A program made the translations under genes and the position numbers. From Bacteroidales bacterium (GTDB taxonomy: Bacteria > Bacteroidota > Bacteroidia > Bacteroidales > GCA-2748055): a stretch of 64,000 nt of DNA. Under the pieces are notes generated by a model. The model was given only the letters and a program-made list of their open reading frames with translations, had not been told where the DNA came from and made no database searches. The stretch spans positions 60,719 to 124,718 of the forward strand of contig JAGLOO010000043.1 in NCBI GenBank assembly GCA_023138875.1, given 5' to 3'. Position 1 is the stretch's first letter. Every line of letters begins with the position of its first letter. Shown here in pieces: positions 51,842 to 59,323 of this stretch.

Positions 51842-52443
51842 TAGACGTTTATGTTTCGTTGCAGACTGGCTGAGAGCATAGTAATCAATTCATCAATAGA
51901 GCGATGGTATTCCTTATACTCTTCTTGTAAAAAGAGCGGAATTTCAATACTTTTTAGCAACATCAATATGAGGTTGACTGTTGAATTTATGTCAGAAAAT
52001 TCCAGAAGACCTTCCTCCTTACCCTTTGATAGGATCGTCAGAAGTTGAGACCGTTCAAATTCCTCGAAATCCTTTCTTACGTCATCAACAAATCCGTAAC
52101 GCTCGATGAAATCGGCTTTAATCGTTTCATGATAATTATTAGCCTCATTTAGCAGCTTAAGCCGGGTTTTAGCATAGCGTTCTAAAATTTCCACCGGATT
52201 ACCATCTGAATTTACAATTTCTGTAAGATGTAATTGAACACTTGTTAGTTCTTGTTTCAGGACTTCATTATATAATTCTTCTTTACTCTTGAAATAGTAA
52301 TATAAGGCTCCTTTTACTTTGTGAATCTTTCGAGCAATATCTCCCATAGTGGTTTTATGAAAACCAAATTGAGAGAAAAAAATTGCTGCTGCATTTACAA
52401 TTCTGGATTTTACTGTACTTGATTGCATTGTCATATTGACCAT
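51841..52443 (-). CDS. TetR-family transcriptional regulator
   Basis: A 200-aa regulator with the N-terminal TetR helix-turn-helix (VNAAAIFFSQFGFHKTTMGD, then ARKIHKVKGALYYYFKSKEEL) and a helical ligand domain. Starts at 52443, 52434 or 52428 are all possible; the promoter at 52458-52465 fits the first. An 8-bp inverted repeat overlaps the start, pointing to autorepression. Similar regulators in Bacteroidota control lipid or efflux genes; here the LPLAT gene follows. Confidence 0.9.
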   Translation of the reverse strand: MVNMTMQSSTVKSRIVNAAAIFFSQFGFHKTTMGDIARKIHKVKGALYYYFKSKEELYNEVLKQELTSVQLHLTEIVNSDGNPVEILERYAKTRLKLLNEANNYHETIKADFIERYGFVDDVRKDFEEFERSQLLTILSKGKEEGLLEFSDINSTVNLILMLLKSIEIPLFLQEEYKEYHRSIDELITMLSASLQRNINV

Positions 52444-52460
52444 ATTCGATGAATGGTCAA
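52436..52460. promoter_or_regulatory. Probable TetR operator
   Basis: A perfect inverted repeat TTGACCAT (52436-52443) and ATGGTCAA (52453-52460), 9-bp spacer, covers the expected transcription start and the start codon of the TetR gene. Size and placement fit a self-bound TetR operator. Confidence 0.65.
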
Positions 52461-52465
52461 ATATA
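52458..52465 (-). promoter_or_regulatory. -7 promoter element (TATATTTG) of the TetR gene
   Basis: Minus-strand TATATTTG matches TAnnTTTG. It overlaps the right arm of the inverted repeat by three bases and lies about 15 nt before the start at 52443. Confidence 0.6.
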
Positions 52466-52571
52466 GAAATTATTTCTTATATTGCATCTTACTGAAAGTA
52501 TAGCGTTATTCTCTGTCTAAGAACATAATAATCAGACCAATAGACAACTTTCTAATATAAACTTCATTAGC

Positions 52572-52637
52572 ATGGGTAGATGTAAATACTGCGGTGAGTA
52601 TGCAGGTTTTTTATTAGCGAATCTAATTCAGGAATAA
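52572..52637 (+). pseudogene. Remnant of a CxxC zinc-ribbon protein (N-terminus only)
   Basis: A 21-codon frame MGRCKYCGEYAGFLLANLIQE then stop. The CKYCGxxAGF opening is that of a family of small zinc-ribbon-started proteins I recall from this phylum; the rest of the gene is missing. Judged a truncated remnant and not a working peptide. Confidence 0.45.
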
Positions 52638-52673
52638 GAGCTTAAGAATGCTTAAAGAAGATCGGACTATGAG

Positions 52674-52802
52674 TCAACGTCGTGAGCTTGTTGCATAGAT
52701 TTTATCCACCCGTATCAGTTCCAGGTAATGTTCGTGTACTGACTTGTATGCTTCAACCTGTTTTATTAAATCACGGGCCTCATGATAAGCATCCCAGCTC
52801 AT
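52674..52802 (-). pseudogene. IS5-family transposase remnant
   Basis: A 42-codon frame MSWDAYHEARDLIKQVEAYK continuing to HYLELIRVDKIYATSSRR. The block 'qVEaYk...yPe.irvDkIY.tr' is the region around the second catalytic Asp of IS5/IS1182-like transposases. Both ends of the transposase are gone, and no terminal inverted repeats are visible. Confidence 0.55.
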
Positions 52803-52819
52803 GGTATATATCCTGGTAC

Positions 52820-52844
52820 AAAACCTCCTCACAAGGGAGGTTTT
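52820..52844. terminator. Terminator of the 52845 outer-membrane gene
   Basis: AAAACCTCC / GGAGGTTTT with a 7-nt loop lies immediately after the stop codon of the minus-strand gene. The flanking A4/T4 tracts allow termination in both directions. Confidence 0.65.
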
Positions 52845-53633
52845 CTATTGATACCTGAACGTATACCCCATTCCTATACTGATCCTTGCATCAGCCGGAA
52901 CTCCGTTGAAAGAAGTGGGAATGATTGTACCCGTTTTGATATACACTCCGCCGGGCATTTGATAGTTGATCTGCAGCTCTGTGAAAAGGGGCAATACGAA
53001 ATTATCTATCGCACTGTCCTCACCGAACTGGTGAAGGTTAAACAGCGACTGGCTGAAAGAAACATTTACAGTAAGGACCGATTGATTCTGAAACATCCTT
53101 TCATAGGAGGCAAAAATACCCGGGGTGAAATGAAATCCGGAATTTGTGTAGGTTTCCTGATCGGCGTGGTTGCGTAAGATTGGATAATCTTCTGTTCCAA
53201 GAATTACCTTGTCTGAAACTATAAAACCGGCATTCATACGTTGAGTGGGAGTGTTGATGATGGATTTACCAACATCCAGCCTGCCCAGGAAACCATTTCC
53301 AATGGTACGGTTAACTATATCATCCAAGAAACCATTGCCCGGATTAGTTGATAAATCATAAATGCCATATATGGCCAGTTCACCCAGAAAAGTGTTCTTA
53401 TATTCAATCTGCCATCCATTTTCCTTTTTAGGGGATATTTTAAAACCGACTTCTATTCCGGGGAAATGGCTGATGAAATAGCCATACTCCCCTTCCCGCA
53501 AGTCCAATTCTTTCATAGTATGAAAGTTATAGGTAACCCCGGCATAGGGCAAAAACCTTTTTGTGATTTTATCTCCTGATGGCTGTGCGCTGGCAGGGAT
53601 AAATGGTTGAAATGCAAAAATAGAAACAAGCAA
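52845..53633 (-). CDS. Secreted/outer-membrane beta-barrel protein of unknown function
   Basis: About 262 aa with a cleavable-looking signal ending in FIPASAQ and a body of alternating strands ending in ARISIGMGYTFRYQ, with a terminal aromatic strand typical of outer-membrane barrels. The formal start at 53633 is a TTG that lacks the basic n-region. Seven codons upstream the frame reads ATT AGA AAA ACA TCC (53654), giving IRKTSFVLL, a perfect n-region. So the start may be an ATT codon or a mutated ATG. No family recognised; no partner nearby. Confidence 0.65.
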   Translation of the reverse strand: MLVSIFAFQPFIPASAQPSGDKITKRFLPYAGVTYNFHTMKELDLREGEYGYFISHFPGIEVGFKISPKKENGWQIEYKNTFLGELAIYGIYDLSTNPGNGFLDDIVNRTIGNGFLGRLDVGKSIINTPTQRMNAGFIVSDKVILGTEDYPILRNHADQETYTNSGFHFTPGIFASYERMFQNQSVLTVNVSFSQSLFNLHQFGEDSAIDNFVLPLFTELQINYQMPGGVYIKTGTIIPTSFNGVPADARISIGMGYTFRYQ

Positions 53634-53721
53634 AACAAAGGATGTTTTTCTAATGGCTGCGGGGTGTTGAATTAAACATTGTTTTTATTACTTTATTAAC
53701 GCAAATTCATAGTAACTTGAT

Positions 53722-54771
53722 ATGGCCATGTATAAAAAGCTCAAAGACCTGAATTGGAAGCCTCCGGTTGAATGGATGAAGATCTCCACCATTGATATGC
53801 ATACCGGGGGAGAACCTTTAAGGATCCTGGTCAGTGGATACCCGAAAATTAAGGGTGATACAATTCTTGAGAAAAGAAAGTATTTCAGGAACCACCTGGA
53901 TCATATCAGAAAGGGAATCATGTGGGAACCCCGGGGACATGCAGACATGTATGGTGCTGTTGTAACCGAACCGTGCTCCAAGGATGCGGATTTTGGTACA
54001 TTTTTTCTGCATAACGAAGGTTACAGTACCATGTGTGGGCATGCCATCATTGCACTTACCAAATTTGTTCTGGACACAAAACTGATCAGAAGAAAGGGAG
54101 ACCGTCCTACGATTAAGATTGATGCCCCTCCGGGTCGAATTATTTCAACCGGTATCAGAGAAGATGGGGTTGTCAAATCAGTATCATTCAGAAATGTCCC
54201 TTCATTTGTGCTTCACAGGGACCAGCTTGTACAGGTTCCCGGCCTGGGAAGGGTCAGGTATGATGTGGCTTTTGGAGGTGCGTTCTACGTCATTGTAGAG
54301 GCAGATACGTTTGGCCTTTCACTGGAAACATCCGAATACTCAAAACTGATCGATCTGGGTAAAAGGATCAAGAAAACGGTTATGAATAATCAGAAAATTA
54401 CCCATCCCTTTGAAGAGGACCTGAGTTTTCTTTACGGTACCATTTTTACCGGGAAATCCTTCAATCCGTCAAGACACAGCAGGAATGTATGCGTTTTTGC
54501 CAACGGGGAAGTGGATCGTTCGGCCACCGGATCCGGGTTGAGCGCCAGGGCGGCGCTTCATCATGCAAGGGGAGATCTGAAGATGGGTGAAAAAATTGTC
54601 ATTGAGAGCATCCTGGGATCGACCATGGAGGTGGAGATGACGGGGTTGACAACCTTTGGTCCGCATAAAGCAATCATTCCGGTAGTTTCAGGAACAGCTT
54701 CTTTTACAGGAGGAAATAAATTTTGGTTCGATCCGGCAGATCCCCTGAAGGACGGATTTATTTTCCGCTAA
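53722..54771 (+). CDS. Proline racemase family protein, probably trans-3-hydroxy-L-proline dehydratase
   Basis: A 349-aa member of the proline racemase family. It has STIDMHTGGEPLRI, the first catalytic Cys in STMCGHAIIAL and, where racemases and epimerases have a second Cys, DRSATGSGLSARAAL with Thr. The Cys/Thr pair is the mark of trans-3-hydroxy-L-proline dehydratases, which dehydrate to pyrroline-2-carboxylate. No reductase or transporter for the pathway is adjacent. The start is either 53722 or the ATG two codons later. Confidence 0.87.
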   Translation: MAMYKKLKDLNWKPPVEWMKISTIDMHTGGEPLRILVSGYPKIKGDTILEKRKYFRNHLDHIRKGIMWEPRGHADMYGAVVTEPCSKDADFGTFFLHNEGYSTMCGHAIIALTKFVLDTKLIRRKGDRPTIKIDAPPGRIISTGIREDGVVKSVSFRNVPSFVLHRDQLVQVPGLGRVRYDVAFGGAFYVIVEADTFGLSLETSEYSKLIDLGKRIKKTVMNNQKITHPFEEDLSFLYGTIFTGKSFNPSRHSRNVCVFANGEVDRSATGSGLSARAALHHARGDLKMGEKIVIESILGSTMEVEMTGLTTFGPHKAIIPVVSGTASFTGGNKFWFDPADPLKDGFIFR

Positions 54772-54794
54772 TTAAATTTCAAAATTGCACAGGA

Positions 54795-54825
54795 ATTGAA
54801 TGCTGTTCAATAACATCATGTTATT
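54795..54825. promoter_or_regulatory. Two overlapping palindromes upstream of maeB
   Basis: ATTGAA-TGCTG-TTCAAT (54795-54811) overlaps AATAACAT-C-ATGTTATT (54809-54825), an 8-bp-armed palindrome. They end 7 bp before a TTTG and resemble binding sites of a dimeric regulator. Confidence 0.45.
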
Positions 54826-54831
54826 AGTCAC

Positions 54832-54860
54832 TTTGAATAACAACGGCGTCACTCTCTTTG
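54832..54860 (+). promoter_or_regulatory. Possible promoter of maeB
   Basis: TTTG (54832-54835) and TCTCTTTG (54853-54860, one mismatch to TAnnTTTG) are 17 bp apart, about 38 nt before the ATG. Spacing is a little short of the usual 19-20. Confidence 0.4.
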
Positions 54861-54897
54861 TAATTTTACCCATCGTTTTTACTAAAACCAATTGACC

Positions 54898-57165
54898 ATG
54901 TCAAAAATTACACGTGAAGATGCGCTGAACTATCACAGCAACGGTAGAGCTGGAAAAATTGAAGTTATACCGACCAAACCACATTCCACCCAACGGGATC
55001 TCTCATTGGCATACTCTCCCGGAGTTGCAGAACCTTGTCTGGCCATTAAGGATGATCCGGAAGATGCATATAAGTATACGGCCAAGGGAAACCTTGTGGC
55101 GGTGATGTCAAATGGTACTGCGGTACTTGGACTGGGAGATATTGGAGCTTTACAGGGAAAGCCGGTCATGGAAGGAAAAGGGCTTTTATTCAAAATATTC
55201 GCTGATGTAGATGTATTCGATATTGAGATTGACCGAAAAGAGATCGACGCTTTCATTGAGGTAGCCAAAGCCATTGCACCTACTTTCGGAGGGATCAACC
55301 TTGAAGATATCAAAGCACCCGAATGCTTTGAAATAGAAGAAAGGCTGAAGAAGGAACTGGATATACCGGTTTTCCATGATGATCAGCATGGGACAGCCAT
55401 TATTTCATCTGCGGGGTTGCTCAATGCCCTTGAACTGGTTAATAAAAAGATTGGAAAACTGAAAGTGGTGGTAAACGGAGCCGGGGCTTCAGCCATTTCC
55501 TGTACAGAATTATATATTACCCTCGGTGTGAAAAAAGAAAATGTTCTCATGCTGGATTCCCGTGGTGTTTTAAATACGCGCCGTTCAGGTTTAAATAAAT
55601 ACAAACAGAAATTTGTAAGGGAAACCGAGGCAGATACACTTGAAGATGCCATGAAGAACGCAGATGTTTTCCTTGGACTTTCAGTAGCGGATGTGTTAAC
55701 CCCCGAAATGTTGAAATCCATGGCTCGTGACCCGATTGTGTTTGCCATGGCCAATCCCAATCCTGAAATATCTTATGAGAAAGCCATTGCAGCGAGAAAA
55801 GATATCATTTTTGCTACAGGAAGATCCGATTATCCCAACCAGGTCAACAATGTACTTGGTTTTCCTTTTATTTTTCGGGGAGCGCTGGACGTTCGGGCCA
55901 CATCCATCAATGAAAAAATGAAAATTGCTGCGGTTAATGCACTTGCCAAACTTACAAAGGAGGATGTGCCTGAAGTGGTGAACAAGGCCTACAAGGTAGA
56001 GAATCTGCATTTTAGCAGGGACTATATCATACCAAAACCGCTGGATCCCAGGTTGATCTATCATGTGGCTCCGGCTGTTGCAATGGCTGCCATGGAATCG
56101 GGAGTTGCCCGGTCATCCATCAAAGATTGGGATACCTATAAAGAGTCTCTAAAAGAGAGAATGGGTATTGAGAACCGCCTTATTCAGGAGGTACGGATGA
56201 AAGCACAGCAAAATCCTAAAAGACTAGTGTTCAGTGAGGCGGCAAACTTTAAAATGCTAAAAGCTGTACAAACCATTGTACAGGAAAAGATTGCAAACCC
56301 GGTGTTGCTGGGGGACAAGCAGCTAATTAAACAGATGATCAAAGATTACCATCTTGAACTGGAAGAGGTGGAGATCATTGATCAGACTGATCCACAGGTT
56401 AAGGTAATCCGGGAAAAATATGCCCGGAAACTCTATAAAATGCGGCAGAGGAAGGGAATGACATACGAAGATGCCCTTCGGCAGATGTTCCTTTCAAACC
56501 ACTTTGGTATGATGATGGTAGCAGAAGGAGATGCTGATGCTTTTCTTTCCGGATTTTCGAGTAAATATGCAGATGTAATCAGACCGGCCATTCAGATTGC
56601 AGGTACGAACAATATACAAAATCATGTAGCCGGAATGTATATTGTACATACCAAAAAGGGTCCGTACTTTTTTGCCGACACAACGGTCAATGTTCAACCC
56701 GGCCCACGTACGCTTGTGAACACCGCGTTGCGGGTTGCCGAACAGGTGGAGCATTTTAATATTGAGCCGGTAATCGCTGTGGTATCCTACTCTAATTTTG
56801 GGGCCATTAAAGGAGCCAGCTCCATCAGGTCACGGGAAGCGGTGGAGATCCTTCATAAAGAGCATCCCGAGCTGATCGTGGATGGAGAGATGCAGATGAA
56901 CTATGCGTTAAATACCGAGTTAAGAAATCAGAAATTCCCCTTCAGTAAGCTGGGCAACAAGAAGGTCAACACCATTATTTTTCCAAACCTTAGCTCAGGC
57001 AATATCGCATATAAAATGATGCAGGAGATTGGAGAAAGTCGTGTTTCCGGTCCGATCCTCCTTGGGATAGGAAAACCCATACATATTCTGCAGATGGAAA
57101 GTGACGTCAGGGAGATTGTTGATATGGCTGCTTTTGCAGTGGTGGACGCGCAATTCAGGGGGTAA
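54898..57165 (+). CDS. maeB: NADP-dependent malic enzyme, hybrid with phosphotransacetylase-like domain
   Basis: A 755-aa MaeB-type enzyme, decarboxylating malate to pyruvate with NADP reduction. The first half (to about residue 430) is the malic enzyme: SLAYSPGVAEPC, GGINLEDIKAPECFEIE, FHDDQHGTAI and the Rossmann VVVNGAGASAISC. The second half resembles phosphate acetyl/butyryl transferase (RLVFSEAANFKMLKAVQTI) and in MaeB acts as an allosteric acetyl-CoA-sensing domain. A TTG six bases upstream is not preferred over ATG 54898. Confidence 0.95.
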   Translation: MSKITREDALNYHSNGRAGKIEVIPTKPHSTQRDLSLAYSPGVAEPCLAIKDDPEDAYKYTAKGNLVAVMSNGTAVLGLGDIGALQGKPVMEGKGLLFKIFADVDVFDIEIDRKEIDAFIEVAKAIAPTFGGINLEDIKAPECFEIEERLKKELDIPVFHDDQHGTAIISSAGLLNALELVNKKIGKLKVVVNGAGASAISCTELYITLGVKKENVLMLDSRGVLNTRRSGLNKYKQKFVRETEADTLEDAMKNADVFLGLSVADVLTPEMLKSMARDPIVFAMANPNPEISYEKAIAARKDIIFATGRSDYPNQVNNVLGFPFIFRGALDVRATSINEKMKIAAVNALAKLTKEDVPEVVNKAYKVENLHFSRDYIIPKPLDPRLIYHVAPAVAMAAMESGVARSSIKDWDTYKESLKERMGIENRLIQEVRMKAQQNPKRLVFSEAANFKMLKAVQTIVQEKIANPVLLGDKQLIKQMIKDYHLELEEVEIIDQTDPQVKVIREKYARKLYKMRQRKGMTYEDALRQMFLSNHFGMMMVAEGDADAFLSGFSSKYADVIRPAIQIAGTNNIQNHVAGMYIVHTKKGPYFFADTTVNVQPGPRTLVNTALRVAEQVEHFNIEPVIAVVSYSNFGAIKGASSIRSREAVEILHKEHPELIVDGEMQMNYALNTELRNQKFPFSKLGNKKVNTIIFPNLSSGNIAYKMMQEIGESRVSGPILLGIGKPIHILQMESDVREIVDMAAFAVVDAQFRG

Positions 57166-57168
57166 TTC

Positions 57169-57672
57169 TTACTTATAATCTGCGAGCGATTCCATTAGTT
57201 TTTTACGGGTAAAAAAGATGCGGCTTTTAACCGTTCCAATTTTAAGGTCAAGCTCTTCAGCAATTTCCTTATACTTGAAACCCTGAGTATGCATCAGGAA
57301 GGGGACTTTCAGTTCATCCTGAAGGTTGCTAATATGCTTATTGATTTCCTTGTGTTGCATGCTTGAATCGGGTTTAATAAAATTCGATTCCCTGGAGTTA
57401 TTCAGATAATACAGATCCTTGGTTGTATCAACTATAGTATTTTGCCTGACAGCTTTTCTGTAATTATTAATGAAGGTATTCTTCATAATGGTGTAAGCCC
57501 AGGCCTCGAAATTTGTAAACTCGATGAATTTATCTTTTGATGATAAAGCCTTCAAATAAGTCTCCTGCAATAAATCTTTTGCCTTTTCGCGATTGGCTGT
57601 CAGGCTCAAAGCAAACCTTTCCAATCTATTTTCCATGCTAATGAGCTTGTTGTTGAAATCCATTGTTGTCAT
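57169..57672 (-). CDS. ECF-type RNA polymerase sigma factor
   Basis: A 167-aa sigma-70 family protein with region 2 (ANREKAKDLLQETYLKALSS, FEAWAYTIMKNTFINNYRKA) and region 4 (YKEIAEELDLKIGTVKSRIF), lacking regions 1 and 3. No anti-sigma factor adjoins it. The nearest gene upstream on the same strand is a B12-binding MerR regulator; MerR/sigma pairs control carotenoid genes in some bacteria, but no such genes are in the window. ATG 57663 is an alternative start. It is convergent with maeB (3 bp). Confidence 0.9.
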   Translation of the reverse strand: MTTMDFNNKLISMENRLERFALSLTANREKAKDLLQETYLKALSSKDKFIEFTNFEAWAYTIMKNTFINNYRKAVRQNTIVDTTKDLYYLNNSRESNFIKPDSSMQHKEINKHISNLQDELKVPFLMHTQGFKYKEIAEELDLKIGTVKSRIFFTRKKLMESLADYK

Positions 57673-57929
57673 GATATATAGGACTTAAGGTTATTCAATG
57701 ATAATATTGTTCAACAAATATATGTTTTTATTAAACGGTTGTCAAGGGCCTATACAATTTAAAGGCTTGATATTAACGGTATTCCAAATAGTTTCCGGAT
57801 CTGTAAGGCTTATAAATAAAAGACTTACAAGTGTTTTACTCCTTCGTATTCCAAATTACAAAATATTTCACTTTTGTTTACTAATTCCAATAAAGGGTAA
57901 AACACAGGATAACGAGGGAAAGATGGACC

Positions 57930-58811
57930 CTACAGTACTGTTAGATAATCTGTAAAATCATTGATGGATCGCAATTGAATATGGTTATCAGATAATTCCG
58001 GTGGCCTCTCTGCCAGGAAACTGGAAAAGCACAGGATTTTTTTATCAGGAAAAGCTCCACCAAGATCCTTTAGATACACTATAAAATCAAATTCCGGCTG
58101 GGTGGTTGTACAGGAAATCAGAATGAAATCGAATGATTTGGATGCACCTGCAGACAGTACGTCAGAATAGGGTACGGACTGACCAAGATATAAAACGTCG
58201 TGATTGGCTTCCTTCAAAAGAAATTGAGAAAACAACAGCGCTAATTCATGCCATTCACCTTCAGGTAATAGAAGCATGAATTTTTTCGCCTTGGGATTAA
58301 AAGTATTTGGCAGGTGATCTGTGGCAGAAATGATCTTCTGGCGAATCAGGTTGGAAATAAAATGCTCCTGGGCCGGATTCACATCGCCCGATTGCCATAA
58401 TATACCCACCCTGTCAAGCAAGGGATAGAGCATATCGATCATTGTGGATTTAATTCCATTTTTCGAAATGGATTTATTAATGATTGCTTCAAGTTTATAC
58501 TCATCCAGTTCAATCATTGAGATGATCAATGAATCTATTATGGTATCCTGTGATTTTGTTGATCTGGTAATCCTTATAATCTCATCTTTGAGTTCAAGAT
58601 TATTCAACCTGGCAATATTCGAAATCTTAATGCCCTGCCTGTTGAGCACAGCCACATTCAGGATTTTTTTCAGGTCATTGTCAGTGTAGTATCTGATGTT
58701 TGTATTGGTGCGATGTGGTTCAATCAGATTGTATCTCTTTTCCCAGATCCTGATCGTATGGGCCTTAATTCCGGATAATTTCTCTAACTCTTTAATAGAA
58801 TATACTGCCAT
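57930..58811 (-). CDS. CarH/LitR-like MerR regulator with B12-binding domain
   Basis: A 293-aa protein with a MerR helix-turn-helix (YSIKELEKLSGIKAHTIRIW), a helical B12-cap domain carrying the Wx9EH motif (W139 to E149-H150, LWQSGDVNPAQEH) and a Rossmann-like cobalamin-binding domain with EGEWHELALL (H188, the likely lower ligand) and DVLYLGQSVP. These are the features of CarH-type photoreceptors, which use adenosylcobalamin to sense light and repress carotenoid genes. The absence of crt genes here leaves its targets open; the nearby ECF sigma gene is the obvious candidate. Confidence 0.87.
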   Translation of the reverse strand: MAVYSIKELEKLSGIKAHTIRIWEKRYNLIEPHRTNTNIRYYTDNDLKKILNVAVLNRQGIKISNIARLNNLELKDEIIRITRSTKSQDTIIDSLIISMIELDEYKLEAIINKSISKNGIKSTMIDMLYPLLDRVGILWQSGDVNPAQEHFISNLIRQKIISATDHLPNTFNPKAKKFMLLLPEGEWHELALLFSQFLLKEANHDVLYLGQSVPYSDVLSAGASKSFDFILISCTTTQPEFDFIVYLKDLGGAFPDKKILCFSSFLAERPPELSDNHIQLRSINDFTDYLTVL

Positions 58812-58894
58812 TATCTCTTCTCTTCAGAACAGTTCAGGCAATAAACATTATGAAAACAGGTTTTGTTTAGAAATGGAGATAAAAAATTAAACAA

Positions 58895-59323
58895 TTATAG
58901 CTTTTTTACCACCATAATACCGTTTCGTATGGGTAACAGCAGGTTTTCAATCCGCACGTCTTCGGTGATCATTTTGTTAAACCGCCCGAAGAGACCTTAT
59001 CAATTACCAGGTTGTAATAGGAGACGTACTCATCTTTTTGAGCATCGATAAAAACAAGGTCAAAATTATCTTTCAGTGATGGAATTATACTCAGCGCATC
59101 TGGCAGAATACCCGGTATAGGTACCTATTTCAAGGATTCGGGCAGGTGAGACTATATGGCTGAACATGCGAAGAAAACGCCCAAGGATATGTCCGGATAT
59201 CATCCTGGGATGGACTTCCTTTAAGTAAGTAAGACGTGTTAACTCTGTAAGCACCGGATCCTCCGGAGAAGAGTGATTAACCAGGTATTGATCAAGATGC
59301 TCCGGGTTGTTAAAAAGTTCCAT
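58895..59323 (-). pseudogene. Class I SAM O-methyltransferase, broken into three fragments
   Basis: Three pieces of an O-methyltransferase lie in order: residues up to LEIGTYTGYSA (59323-59102), then DALSIIPSLKDNFDLVFIDA onward to VSSGG (59100-58981), then FNKMITEDVRIENLLLPIRN onward to the stop (58981-58895). Frame changes occur at both joins, and family comparison from memory says roughly 35-45 residues are missing at each, including the catalytic metal site. The start overlaps the M16 peptidase stop by one base (TAATG), so this was the second gene of that operon. Confidence 0.8.

Noticed and set aside
52782..53177. 131-codon plus-strand frame
   Set aside because: It is antisense to the outer-membrane barrel gene and spans a terminator; judged a shadow.
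57698..57955. 85-codon plus-strand frame between the ECF and MerR genes
   Set aside because: It overlaps the 3' end of the MerR gene, has no recognisable domain and low-complexity AT-rich codons.
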